From Lachnospiraceae bacterium (GTDB taxonomy: Bacteria > Bacillota > Clostridia > Lachnospirales > Lachnospiraceae): a DNA stretch of 20,595 nucleotides. How positions within the stretch are numbered: position 1 is the stretch's first letter; each line of letters starts with the position of its first letter. Made by a program: the position numbers and the translations under genes. The notes under the pieces were generated by a model that was not told the origin of the DNA, searched no databases, and saw only the letters and a list, made by a program, of their open reading frames with translations. The stretch spans positions 1 to 20,595 of the forward strand of contig JAAVAG010000103.1 of assembly GCA_014804185.1 (NCBI GenBank). The letters run 5' to 3'. Shown one piece after another: positions 1 through 7,775 of the stretch.

Positions 1-48
1 AAGCAGACGCAAGAGCGCATAAGCGCGAATTTTGCGAATGTGGGAATT

Positions 49-75
49 GGTTGGATGCTTTTAGAGCATCCAACC
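49..75. repeat. Perfect 11-bp inverted repeat (hairpin) at the left edge
   Basis: GGTTGGATGCT at 49-59 is the exact reverse complement of AGCATCCAACC at 65-75, with a 5-base loop. A T-rich stretch (88-93) follows about 12 bases later, too far for a classic intrinsic terminator. It may end a gene lying left of the window. No gene is visible in 1-203 apart from this hairpin and the promoter before the SEC-C gene. Confidence 0.6.
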
Positions 76-119
76 GCACAGGTGGAAATTTTTAAACCCC
101 ACAGCTTTTGTCTCCGCTA

Positions 120-148
120 TTGTGTTTCGTCCGGTTTTGGTATATACT
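120..148 (+). promoter_or_regulatory. Candidate sigma-A promoter for the SEC-C gene
   Basis: TTGTGT at 120-125 and TATACT at 143-148 are separated by exactly 17 bases. The -10 box is good and the -35 box is weak. The predicted start of transcription lies about 50 bases before the ATG at 204. Confidence 0.5.
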
Positions 149-203
149 AACAAAATAGAACTAAAGCAATTATTCAGAAACAGATGAGAGAGGTAACAGT
201 ATC

Positions 204-710
204 ATGGCACTTTTGGAACAGTGGAAAACAATAGCTTATCCGGAGAATGTTGACAAGGCGCAGCTGCAGAAGCTGTGGACAGAATATTTTCAGCAGGAAA
301 AGGAGATCTACGCGCAGCTGCTGAAGACTCCCGAGGAGGTTGTGACCGGAACGGTCAAAGAACTGGCGGAGAAGTACGGAGTCAGTATTATGACCATGAC
401 GGGATTTCTGGACGGCATCAACGACAGCCTGAAAGAAAAGAATCCCATCGAGGAGATGGAGGAGGACACACAGGTCAATCTGGGATATGACCTGGAACTT
501 CTGTATAAGAATATGGTCGCCGCGGAGGCGGACTGGCTGTACAATCTGGAAGAGTGGAAAGACATCTTTGACGAGGACAAACGGAAGGCTCTTTATAAAG
601 AACAGAAGTCGTCGACTACGGTGGTCAAGGGGGCGAAAATCTATCCCAACGATCCCTGTCCCTGCGGAAGCGGCAAAAAATATAAAAAGTGCTGCGGCAA
701 AAACGCATGA
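204..710 (+). CDS. SEC-C metal-binding domain protein
   Basis: A 168-residue soluble protein ending in a SEC-C motif: the segment at 149-165 reads NDPCPCGSGKKYKKCCG, with Cys152, Cys154, Cys163 and Cys164 as the expected zinc ligands. In SecA and YecA-type proteins this small zinc module mediates protein or ribosome contacts. The acidic helical N-terminal part (1-140) resembles uncharacterised proteins that I recall as common in Lachnospiraceae, and its function is unknown. The ATG at 204 has a GAGAGAGG Shine-Dalgarno about 10 bases upstream. The stop overlaps the next start in an ATGA at 707-710, which implies translational coupling with the cysteine protein that follows. Family call is firm, cellular role is not. 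Confidence 0.9.
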   Translation: MALLEQWKTIAYPENVDKAQLQKLWTEYFQQEKEIYAQLLKTPEEVVTGTVKELAEKYGVSIMTMTGFLDGINDSLKEKNPIEEMEEDTQVNLGYDLELLYKNMVAAEADWLYNLEEWKDIFDEDKRKALYKEQKSSTTVVKGAKIYPNDPCPCGSGKKYKKCCGKNA

Positions 711-1156
711 GGAGCAGAGTGGCGGATGCGGTCGCCATGTTTGAATCGGGATATAACTGTGCGCAGTCCGTATTCGTGACTTATGCTGATCTGTTTGGTA
801 TGGATCGGGAGACGGCCCTGAAAATCTCCTGCCCGATGGGAGGCGGAATGGGACGAATGCGGGAAATGTGCGGAGCGATTTCTTCCATGTCCATGCTGGG
901 AGGGCTTAAGACGGGAAACACGGATCCGGAAAATCAGGAGGCCAAGACGGCGAATTATGAGCTGACCCGGCGGATGGCCGACCGGTTCAAGGCGGAAAAC
1001 GGAAGTATGATCTGCAGGGAACTGCTGGGTTTGTCAGGCCGTGAGGAGAGCGCCGCGCCTTCTTTGCGGACGGCGGAGTACTATGCGTCCAGACCGTGCA
1101 GCAGGCTGGTGGCAAGCGCTGCCAGGATTATCGAGGAGACTCTGCTTGTGGAATAA
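707..1156 (+). CDS. C_GCAxxG_C_C family (cysteine-rich, possibly redox) protein
   Basis: A 149-residue protein with the spaced cysteines that name the family: the GYNCAQSV segment (Cys18), Cys42 before a GGGMGR stretch, the CGA at Cys55-Ala57, then Cys103 and Cys131. Members are often annotated as putative redox-active or metal-binding proteins, but no reaction is established. No membrane segment or signal peptide is visible. The frame is also open from a GTG at 689. I chose the ATG at 707 because it forms the ATGA overlap with the SEC-C gene and places the conserved segment at the usual distance from the N-terminus. It lacks a strong Shine-Dalgarno, so translation probably depends on coupling. 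Confidence 0.85.
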   Translation: MRSRVADAVAMFESGYNCAQSVFVTYADLFGMDRETALKISCPMGGGMGRMREMCGAISSMSMLGGLKTGNTDPENQEAKTANYELTRRMADRFKAENGSMICRELLGLSGREESAAPSLRTAEYYASRPCSRLVASAARIIEETLLVE

Positions 1157-1164
1157 ACGAACAA

Positions 1165-1197
1165 ATAAGGACAGGGGCATAGGCCGTCTGTCCTTAT
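1165..1197. terminator. Hairpin between convergent genes, possible bidirectional terminator
   Basis: ATAAGGACAG at 1165-1174 pairs perfectly with CTGTCCTTAT at 1188-1197 across a 13-base loop. It starts 8 bases after the stop of the C_GCAxxG_C_C gene. Read on the minus strand it is followed by a T-rich stretch, so it could also end nagB transcripts. The U-run is poor in both directions. Confidence 0.55.
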
Positions 1198-1214
1198 ATT
1201 TCGTATGCTGGCGT

Positions 1215-1236
1215 CATAAGCGCGGCAGCGCTTGTG
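1215..1236. repeat. Short GC-rich hairpin downstream of nagB
   Basis: CATAAGCGC (1215-1223) pairs with GCGCTTGTG (1228-1236) through a GGCA loop, with one G-T wobble. It begins 10 bases beyond the nagB stop on the minus strand. There is no U-run, so it is more likely a 3'-end stabilising stem than a terminator. Confidence 0.4.
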
Positions 1237-1246
1237 CAGTTTGCAT

Positions 1247-1972
1247 TTACAGCAGGGAGAGCGCTTCCTCATCCCCCACAAGGATCACATCGCCGTGCAT
1301 CTGCAGGATAGAGGCAGGCACCTGAGGGGTCACGGGGCCAAAGAACGCTTTTTTGACAATTTCGGCTTTGCCCTTGCCGTTTACCACTACAACGATTTTT
1401 CTGGCGCGCATGATAGTCTGGATTCCCATGGTGTATGCCTGTCTGGGAACTTCGTCCGCGGAGGCGAAGAAACGGGCGTTGGCATCAATAGTGCTCTGGG
1501 TCAGATCCACACAGTGGGTTCCTTTTGCAAAAAATTCGGCGGGCTCATTGAACCCGATATGTCCGTTGTGGCCCAGCCCTAACAACTACAGATCGACTCC
1601 GCCCACATCGGCAATAATCCTGTCATAGTCCGCGCAGGCTTTTGTGCTGTCCGGTTCCAGACCGTCGGGCACGAAAGTATGATCGCGCCGGATATTCACA
1701 TGGTTGAACAGATGCGTGTCCATAAAATAGCGGTAACTCTGGTCATTGTCTCCGGGAAGCCCCTTGTACTCATCCAGATTGACAGAGGTAACCTGGGAAA
1801 AGTCCAGATCGCCCTGTTCATATCTGCGGATGAGTTCTTCATAAGTGCCGACAGGGGTCGAACCTGTGGCAAGTCCCAGCACACAGTCCGGTTTCAGGAT
1901 AACCTGTGCCGAAATAATATTCGCCGCCGCGCGGCTCATATGATCATAGTCAGATGCTTTGATGATTTTCAT
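1247..1972 (-). pseudogene. nagB: Glucosamine-6-phosphate deaminase, interrupted by one in-frame amber codon
   Basis: NagB converts glucosamine-6-phosphate to fructose-6-phosphate and ammonia in amino-sugar catabolism. The minus-strand frame encodes 241 codons, about the usual bacterial length. It has the LATGSTP phosphate loop (35-41), Asp67 in VNLDEY, and GHNGHIGFNEP (134-144) with the catalytic-type His138 and Glu143. Codon 129 (1586-1588) is TAG where family members carry Gln in the D-L-Q-L-L-G context, so one C-to-T change from CAG explains it. The rest of the frame is open and well conserved. The ATG at 1972 follows a GGAGG at about 7 bases, and a longer frame from 1996 lacks this support. 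The N-terminal 128 residues alone lose His138 and Glu143 and should be inactive. A recent nonsense mutation, suppression or a sequence error are all possible. Confidence 0.9.
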
Positions 1973-2017
1973 AATAATCCTCCAGAGTGTGTTCAAATAT
2001 GTTCGTAAGATAGATAC

Positions 2018-2046
2018 AGTTTAGCAGTATTGCGGGGACTTTGCAA
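2018..2046 (-). promoter_or_regulatory. Promoter of nagB (minus strand)
   Basis: Read on the minus strand, TTGCAA (2046-2041) and TAAACT (2023-2018) are 17 bases apart, about 45 bases before the nagB ATG. Its -35 box lies only 8 bases from the -35 box of the divergent plus-strand promoter. Confidence 0.6.
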
Positions 2047-2054
2047 GGGTAAAG

Positions 2055-2083
2055 TTGCTTTTTGGAAGGGATAGTGATAAGAT
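2055..2083 (+). promoter_or_regulatory. Promoter of the FakA-like / YcxB-like / DUF4349 / thrS operon
   Basis: TTGCTT at 2055-2060 and TAAGAT at 2078-2083 with a 17-base spacer. Predicted transcription starts near 2090, about 55 bases before the first ATG at 2146. No other convincing promoter was seen up to thrS. Confidence 0.5.
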
Positions 2084-2145
2084 AGGCGTAAAGTCATTTA
2101 ATTAGGAAATGCCCGGCGCGGTGCGGGCAGGGAAAGGAGCATATC

Positions 2146-2397
2146 ATGTTGGAATTTCGTTATGACACACAGCTGCTGATCGAGGGGGAGAATCTTTCGG
2201 AGGATGCGATCAACGACTATTTCACCGAAAACTTCAAGGGAGACTGTCTGCTGGCTGTGGGAGACGAGGAACTGATTAAGATTCATTATCACACCAACGA
2301 GCCGTGGAAAGTGCTGGAGTACTGTGCTTCGCTGGGGGAAATCTATGATATCGTAGTGGAGGATATGGACAGGCAGGCCAGAGGACTGCAGGGATAG
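2146..2397 (+). CDS. Small stand-alone FakA/YloV middle-domain-like protein
   Basis: An 83-residue protein whose whole length resembles one domain of the fatty-acid kinase FakA (YloV, DAK-phosphatase-like). Its key segment is GDEELIKIHYHTNEPWKVLE (39-58), matching the K-[IV]-H-x-H-T-N-[DE]-P core of FakA, followed by an LGEIYDIVVEDMDRQ stretch. In FakA this domain is thought to act with the DhaL-like kinase domain, which is absent here. Similar short proteins have, as I recall, been annotated in Lachnospiraceae as 'kinase to dihydroxyacetone kinase', a name the sequence does not justify. The ATG has AAAGGAG 7 bases upstream. It is the first gene of the operon, 16 bases before the next one. 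A role as a regulatory or ligand-binding subunit is only a guess. Confidence 0.75.
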   Translation: MLEFRYDTQLLIEGENLSEDAINDYFTENFKGDCLLAVGDEELIKIHYHTNEPWKVLEYCASLGEIYDIVVEDMDRQARGLQG

Positions 2398-2413
2398 AGA
2401 GGAGAAACAGGCT

Positions 2414-4180
2414 GTGACAGACTGGTATCAGATCAATCGGGCGGATGCGCTGCGATTTGCGCTGTTTTCCTTTTGCCAGAGAATGAGGAAAATCAGCAGC
2501 ATTGTCCTGTGGCTGTTCAGCGGTTTGATGGCGTATCTGTATCTGGAACTGGTGGGAGTGCTGCGGAAGGAGCACAGGTGGATCTATATTCCGATGATTG
2601 TGGGTTTTCTGTTCCTGCTGTGGCTGATGATTCTGTGCATAATTTACCGGCAGGTCTGTCTGGCTTACAGCGGCGCGTCCCTGCGGGTTCGACTGGAGGA
2701 AGGCTGGCTGGTGTCGGAAAGCTCCACGGGCGGCAGATCGGAGATGGCGCTAACAAACCTGTCTGAGAGTAAAAAATTCTGCGGACTGCTTTTGGTAAAA
2801 TTTTACTGGTTCGATATGGAGACGTTCCTCTATGTGATCATTCCGGAGCGTGTCTTTGGGGAAAAAAGCCGGGAGGAAGATTTCCTGAGAGAACTGAACC
2901 GGCAGGCGGCGGAGGCTTGTCGCGCGGGAGTCGGGAGAGCGGCGGAAGCAGGCGTATGCCAAAACGGACAGGAGCAGGCTGCCGGTGAAAGCGCGGACGG
3001 CGAAATGTGCTTTTCTTATATGGTAGATGCGGTATGGCAGGCGGCAGGACGGGAAATGGCCTGGCGCAATAAAAAGAATGATTCTGCTGTGGGTAAAAAC
3101 AGTGAACAGGAACTGCTGAACATGATCAATGCAGGCAAGAAAGGACGGTTTCTGTTGGGAGAATGGAAGCTGTATTTTTCCCGGGACAAAATTCGGTATG
3201 TGATCAACGGCAGAGAGTGGCGATGCGGCTGGGGAGCTCTCAGAGAACTGATGCTGATGGAGGACGCCTATGTTTTTGCGGGGGAAAAATCAATTGAGAC
3301 AGGTATCATCCTGCCCAGATCCGTTTTTGGCTCCCTGCAGGAAGAACTGGATTTTCAGCGGTACTGTTTCGAGCAGGGGCTGGAGATCTCCTCCGTTCAG
3401 GGAAAAATTTTCCAGCAGGGCCAGCGCAGACGGATCAGAGGCTGGCGGTCGTTTTGGATTGCGGCGGCAGCATTTTTGTTTGTTTTTATGTGGAAGGCGG
3501 TGTGGAACGACAATATGAGTGAATATGACATAGACATGACGGATGGAGGCGCTGCTCTTTCTCCATATGATTATCCGGATTATATGCCGTTGGAGAAACA
3601 GAGGAGTATCCTGGAGGAACTGGGGCTGGCGATTCCGGACGATGTGGTAAAGCAGCTTCAGCAGAACATGGAGGAGAATGACCGGGCCAGGATTTATATA
3701 GAGAGTTATCCCTTTTACAGTCTCCTGTCCTTTATTGCCGTGCCAAAGCGTGACCGGGAGACCTGGCGGGTGACGGAATATCCCAGGCAGGCTTACTGGT
3801 TTGACTGGGAAGCGGCGGACGTGGAGGGGGATTATGAAAATATCCTGCGGGGGCTGGAGAGCATTTCCGGCGGGGAATTATCCTTCGAGAAGATCGTTAC
3901 GGACAGCAGCCAGGTGGACTGGGAATGGGGCGAGGGAACCATTACTTTGTCGTTTGTCTGCTGCGGAAAACCTTTTGAGATAGAGATGCGTGTGGAAAAT
4001 GACTGGCTGGATCCCGGGGTGATCGACAAGCTGAACCGGGTAATCGGGCAGGTCGGTACGGGTGGAGAGGGTAAAAGAATCTATGCCTGCGGCGACGGCG
4101 GACAGGGTGTGATCCTGTTTTACTGCGATGCTGACTGGGCGCGTGAATTTACGAGGAAGACCGGGATCGAGATGGAGTGA
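2414..4180 (+). CDS. Membrane protein with two YcxB-like modules and an extra C-terminal domain
   Basis: A 588-residue protein of unknown function starting at GTG 2414, with an AGGAG about 9 bases upstream. Two membrane helices (about 28-50 and 57-78) are followed by a YcxB-like module (about 80-165) ending in a YVIIPERVFG pattern. After an Ala/Gly/Glu-rich linker (165-240) a second module (about 245-325) repeats the same ending as GIILPRSVFGSLQEEL. A third hydrophobic segment (345-364) leads into a C-terminal domain (about 380-588), probably on the other face of the membrane. That domain has a DSSQVDWEWGEGT segment and an RIYACGDGGQGVILFY segment. It lies between the FakA-like gene and the DUF4349 lipoprotein, so a role at the membrane is likely. 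Module assignment is by motif only. Confidence 0.75.
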   Translation: MTDWYQINRADALRFALFSFCQRMRKISSIVLWLFSGLMAYLYLELVGVLRKEHRWIYIPMIVGFLFLLWLMILCIIYRQVCLAYSGASLRVRLEEGWLVSESSTGGRSEMALTNLSESKKFCGLLLVKFYWFDMETFLYVIIPERVFGEKSREEDFLRELNRQAAEACRAGVGRAAEAGVCQNGQEQAAGESADGEMCFSYMVDAVWQAAGREMAWRNKKNDSAVGKNSEQELLNMINAGKKGRFLLGEWKLYFSRDKIRYVINGREWRCGWGALRELMLMEDAYVFAGEKSIETGIILPRSVFGSLQEELDFQRYCFEQGLEISSVQGKIFQQGQRRRIRGWRSFWIAAAAFLFVFMWKAVWNDNMSEYDIDMTDGGAALSPYDYPDYMPLEKQRSILEELGLAIPDDVVKQLQQNMEENDRARIYIESYPFYSLLSFIAVPKRDRETWRVTEYPRQAYWFDWEAADVEGDYENILRGLESISGGELSFEKIVTDSSQVDWEWGEGTITLSFVCCGKPFEIEMRVENDWLDPGVIDKLNRVIGQVGTGGEGKRIYACGDGGQGVILFYCDADWAREFTRKTGIEME

Positions 4181-4218
4181 CATGCGGCGGCATTGATGGC
4201 GGAATGGAGGAATTTATT

Positions 4219-5415
4219 ATGAGAAAAAAGATAGCTGTTTTTGCGCTTACCCTGACTATGGCGTTTTTGACGACTGCCTGTGGAAGCGATTCGTCGGCGT
4301 CTGATTACTTTGTCGGTGCGAATAAAGGCGGCGCCACGCAGAATGGTGTGATGGCGGACAGCGGATCCGGAAATTATGACTATAACGATTACGATGAGGA
4401 TTATAGTTACGAATATGGATACGCTGAAAGCGACAGCTGGAATGTGGAGAGCACTGCGAACAATGATACGCAGCAAGGACAGGATGGGACGCTCACTGGG
4501 GAGAAACTGGTGTATACCTGCGAACTGTCCATAGAGACGCTGGAATATGAGCAATGCGTGAACGCCATTAAGAATAATATTTCGGCTTTTGGCGGCATTA
4601 TTGAGAGAGAATCGGAGAGCGACAGCGCCCGCAACTGGTATTATGGGGACTATGTGAAAACCACCGGCACCAGGCGGCTAAATATGACTGTGCGGATTCC
4701 TTCGGGAAAGTACTATGAGTTTCTGGCTTCTTTAGAGGGAACGGGAAAGATTGTCTCCAAAAATTCCTATGTGGAAAATATCAGCAGGCGCTATTACGAG
4801 ACCGACGCTCTGATTCAGTCTCTGGAAATCCAGCAGCAGCGCCTGCTGGATATGATGGAGCAGGCGGAGACCATTGAGGATATGCTCATCATTGAGTCGC
4901 GCCTGAGCGAGGTGCAGTATCAGCTGAATTCCGCCAGAAATTCACTGTCCTCCATGGATACCGATGTAGCCTTTTCCACTGTCACTGTGCTGGTGGACGA
5001 AGTGATGGAATATACACCCCAGGAACCTGTGGTAAAGACCAATACATTCTGGGATCGTTTGCAGAATACACTGTCGGAGACATGGGAATTTACGCTGGAG
5101 ATGCTGGAGTTCTTACTGTTTATGGTGATCCGGCTGATTCCGGTGGCAGTGTTCATAGCGGTGGTGGTACTGATTGTTCTATTCTGCATAAAGCAGGGAC
5201 AGAAAAAGGCGAGGCGCAAAGCGAAGCCCGGGCCGGTAAATTCCGGACCGCAGTTTCGGCCGCAGCAGGCGGGCTGGCAGCCGCAGTTCGGCCCCCAGCG
5301 GACAGGGCAGCAGGCCGATTCCGGCCAGTTCCCGCACCCCGGGATGTCATCTGCAGTCGGAGAACAGGGCGGTGCAGCTCCCATAAATAATGAGAATCAG
5401 AAAACGCCGGAATAA
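4219..5415 (+). CDS. DUF4349 domain lipoprotein
   Basis: A 398-residue predicted lipoprotein: basic start, hydrophobic stretch and LTTAC lipobox with Cys21, so it should be anchored outside the cytoplasmic membrane. An Asp/Tyr/Gly-rich segment (50-72) leads into the DUF4349 domain (about 96-325). This contains an R-L-N-M-T-V-R-I-P strand (153-161) and a coiled-coil-like region (190-245), and ends in a membrane helix at 297-325. A cytoplasmic tail (326-398) is rich in Pro, Gln and Gly after a run of basic residues. The frame is open from 4177, but the ATG at 4219 has GGAGG 8 bases before it and starts the signal peptide. DUF4349 function is unknown. Both a lipid anchor and a C-terminal helix are predicted. 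Confidence 0.88.
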   Translation: MRKKIAVFALTLTMAFLTTACGSDSSASDYFVGANKGGATQNGVMADSGSGNYDYNDYDEDYSYEYGYAESDSWNVESTANNDTQQGQDGTLTGEKLVYTCELSIETLEYEQCVNAIKNNISAFGGIIERESESDSARNWYYGDYVKTTGTRRLNMTVRIPSGKYYEFLASLEGTGKIVSKNSYVENISRRYYETDALIQSLEIQQQRLLDMMEQAETIEDMLIIESRLSEVQYQLNSARNSLSSMDTDVAFSTVTVLVDEVMEYTPQEPVVKTNTFWDRLQNTLSETWEFTLEMLEFLLFMVIRLIPVAVFIAVVVLIVLFCIKQGQKKARRKAKPGPVNSGPQFRPQQAGWQPQFGPQRTGQQADSGQFPHPGMSSAVGEQGGAAPINNENQKTPE

Positions 5416-5442
5416 GACAGGAAAGGAATGTGACACAAGGAT

Positions 5443-7395
5443 ATGAAAATTACATTAAAGGACGGAACTGTAAAAGAGTATGACAAAGAGATGAGCGTGT
5501 ATGAGATCGCTCAGGATATCAGCGAGGGGCTTGCCAGGGCGGCATGTGCCGGAGAAGTGGACGGGAAAGTCGTGGACCTGCGGACGATCCTGAATCAGGA
5601 CTGCAGCCTGAGCATACTGACAGCAAATGATATGGAGGGACTGCGGACGGTGCGCCACACTACTTCCCATGTGCTGGCGGAGGCGGTAAAGAGGCTGTTC
5701 CCGCAGGCGAAGCTTGCCATCGGCCCCAGCATCGACACCGGTTTTTACTACGATTTTGAACATGAGCCGTTTTCCAGGGAGGATCTGGACAGACTGGAAG
5801 CGGAGATGAAGAAGATCATCAAGGAGGGAAAACGCCTGGAGAAGTATACGCTGCCCAGGGAGGAAGCCATCCGTTTTATGGAGGAAAAGGGAGAGCCCTA
5901 CAAGGTGGAACTGATACGCGATCTGCCGGAGGATGCGGAGATTTCTTTCTACAGCCAGGGAGAATTTGTGGATCTGTGCGCGGGACCTCATCTGATGAGT
6001 ACCAAAGGAATCAAAGCATTTAAGCTGATTTCATCCTCCGGAGCGTACTGGCGCGGTAAATCCGAGAACGCCATGCTGCAGCGTATTTACGGAACCGCTT
6101 TCCCCAAAAAGGAAGAACTGGAAGAGTATCTGGCTTACCTGGCGGATATCAAAAACCGTGACCACAACAGGCTGGGCCGGGAGATGGAACTGTTCACTAC
6201 CGTGGATGTGATCGGTCAGGGACTTCCGCTTCTGATGCCCAAGGGTGCGAAGATGATACAGACCATGCAGCGCTGGATTGAGGACGAAGAGGAAAAATGG
6301 GGCTATGTCAGAACCAAGACGCCCCTTATGGCAAAAAGCGACCTGTATAAGATTTCCGGGCACTGGGATCACTATAAGGAGGGCATGTTTGTCCTGGGAG
6401 ATGAGGAGAAGGACAAAGAAGTCTTTGCTCTGCGCCCCATGACCTGTCCGTTCCAGTATTACGTTTACAAGGCAAGCCAGAAATCCTACCGGGATTTGCC
6501 TCTGCGCTACGGCGAGACCTCCACACTGTTTCGCAACGAGGATTCCGGCGAGATGCACGGGCTGACACGTGTGCGCCAGTTTACCATCTCGGAGGGACAT
6601 CTGATCGTAAGGCCGGATCAGATGGAGGAAGAATTTAAAAACTGTCTGGCACTGGCAAGGCACTGTCTGCGCACACTGGGTGTGGAGGAGGATGTGACCT
6701 ACCGTCTGTCCAAATGGGATCCGGACAATCAGGAAAAATATATCGGCGATGCGGCGGTCTGGGAGGAGACCCAGGGCAGCATACGGAAGGTGCTGACGGA
6801 ACTGGAGATTCCGTTCTATGAGGCGGACGGCGAGGCTGCTTTCTATGGACCCAAGGTGGACATTCAGGCGAAAAACGTGTACGGCAAGGAAGATACGATG
6901 ATTACCATCCAGTGGGATGCCGTCCTGGCGGAGCAGTTTGACATGTATTATATCGATCAGAACGGCGATAAGCAGCGCCCTTATATCATTCACAGGACTT
7001 CCATGGGCTGCTATGAGAGAACGCTGGCATGGCTGATCGAAAAATATGCGGGCAAGTTCCCCACATGGCTCTGCCCGGAGCAGGTCCGCATCCTGCCTAT
7101 CTCCGAAAAATATGAGGATTATGCCGCAAAAGTGGAAAAACAGCTGAAGGACAACGGTATTCTGGTGACTACGGACAATCGTTCCGAAAAAATCGGATAC
7201 AAGATCAGAGAGGCCAGACTGGCAAAACTTCCCTATATGCTTGTGGTGGGACAGAAAGAAGAGGAAGAGAATCTGGTTTCGGTGAGGAGCCGTTTTGCCG
7301 GTGACGAGGGCCAGAAGACGCTGGATGAATTTATCGAACAGATTGCAAAAGAGATTCGCACAAAGGAAATTCGAAAAGAGGAAGCTTCGGAATAA
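5443..7395 (+). CDS. thrS: Threonyl-tRNA synthetase
   Basis: Charges tRNA-Thr with threonine in the cytoplasm. At 650 residues it is full length. It has an N-terminal TGS domain (1-62) and an editing domain with the HxxxH pair His72/His76 and Cys179/His183 in CAGPH. The class II core has zinc ligands Cys335, His386 and His517, motif 2 around FRNEDSGEMHGLTRVRQFT (363-381), and motif 3 HRTSMGCYER (517-526). The anticodon-binding domain follows from about 545. All synthetic and editing residues look intact, so mischarged Ser-tRNA clearance is expected. It sits 27 bases after the DUF4349 gene. The upstream space is coding, so no T-box leader can be present immediately before it. The Shine-Dalgarno is modest (AAGG close to the ATG, and AAAGGA further up). 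Confidence 0.97.
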   Translation: MKITLKDGTVKEYDKEMSVYEIAQDISEGLARAACAGEVDGKVVDLRTILNQDCSLSILTANDMEGLRTVRHTTSHVLAEAVKRLFPQAKLAIGPSIDTGFYYDFEHEPFSREDLDRLEAEMKKIIKEGKRLEKYTLPREEAIRFMEEKGEPYKVELIRDLPEDAEISFYSQGEFVDLCAGPHLMSTKGIKAFKLISSSGAYWRGKSENAMLQRIYGTAFPKKEELEEYLAYLADIKNRDHNRLGREMELFTTVDVIGQGLPLLMPKGAKMIQTMQRWIEDEEEKWGYVRTKTPLMAKSDLYKISGHWDHYKEGMFVLGDEEKDKEVFALRPMTCPFQYYVYKASQKSYRDLPLRYGETSTLFRNEDSGEMHGLTRVRQFTISEGHLIVRPDQMEEEFKNCLALARHCLRTLGVEEDVTYRLSKWDPDNQEKYIGDAAVWEETQGSIRKVLTELEIPFYEADGEAAFYGPKVDIQAKNVYGKEDTMITIQWDAVLAEQFDMYYIDQNGDKQRPYIIHRTSMGCYERTLAWLIEKYAGKFPTWLCPEQVRILPISEKYEDYAAKVEKQLKDNGILVTTDNRSEKIGYKIREARLAKLPYMLVVGQKEEEENLVSVRSRFAGDEGQKTLDEFIEQIAKEIRTKEIRKEEASE

Positions 7396-7454
7396 AAGTG
7401 CGTCCGGCCATCCATACTATTACAGACCAACATTTTCAGGAAAGGAGAGTAAGG

Positions 7455-7775
7455 ATGGCGGATTTAAAATGTGCAGTGGAAAATTGTACCTATAATAAGG
7501 AGTGTCTCTGCTCCAAGGGCGATATCATGGTGGGAGGAAGACATGCCTGCTGTACGGACGAGACGTGCTGTGACAGCTTTACGCAGCGCAGAGAGGGGAT
7601 TGACTCCTATACCAGCGCCCTGGACCACCCCAGCCGGACGATCAGCATCGACTGCGAGGCCAAAAACTGTGTGTACAATAATAATTACAAATGCGTGGCG
7701 GATCATGTGGATATCAGGGGATGCGGCGCATGCGACTGCAGGGAGACGGCCTGTGCCACGTTTCAGGAGAGATGA
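7455..7775 (+). CDS. DUF1540 protein with two cysteine-rich repeats
   Basis: A 106-residue protein with 15 cysteines arranged in two DUF1540 repeats. Repeat one spans 4-42 (C-x4-C-x5-C-x-C, later paired CC positions). Repeat two spans 65-103 (C-x4-C, then C80, C90, C93, C95, C100). Each repeat contains the NCxYN core and ends in Cys-x-x-Phe or a close variant. The pattern suggests metal binding, probably zinc, but no function is known for the family. The frame is open from 7398, but the ATG at 7455 has AAAGGAG 7 bases upstream and starts right before the first repeat. It is the last gene of the operon, 59 bases after thrS and about 80 bases before an intrinsic terminator. Confidence 0.9.
   Translation: MADLKCAVENCTYNKECLCSKGDIMVGGRHACCTDETCCDSFTQRREGIDSYTSALDHPSRTISIDCEAKNCVYNNNYKCVADHVDIRGCGACDCRETACATFQER

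Noticed and set aside
1586..1588. Amber codon in nagB as pyrrolysine or another recoded residue
   Set aside because: TAG ends other genes in the window (for example at 2395-2397 and 15986-15988), and the expected residue is an ordinary Gln in the family.
5416..5442. T-box riboswitch before thrS
   Set aside because: Only 27 non-coding bases are present, with no T-box sequence or stem.
6031..6993. A 320-codon minus-strand reading frame inside thrS
   Set aside because: It is antisense to invariant synthetase motifs and shows no domain of its own.
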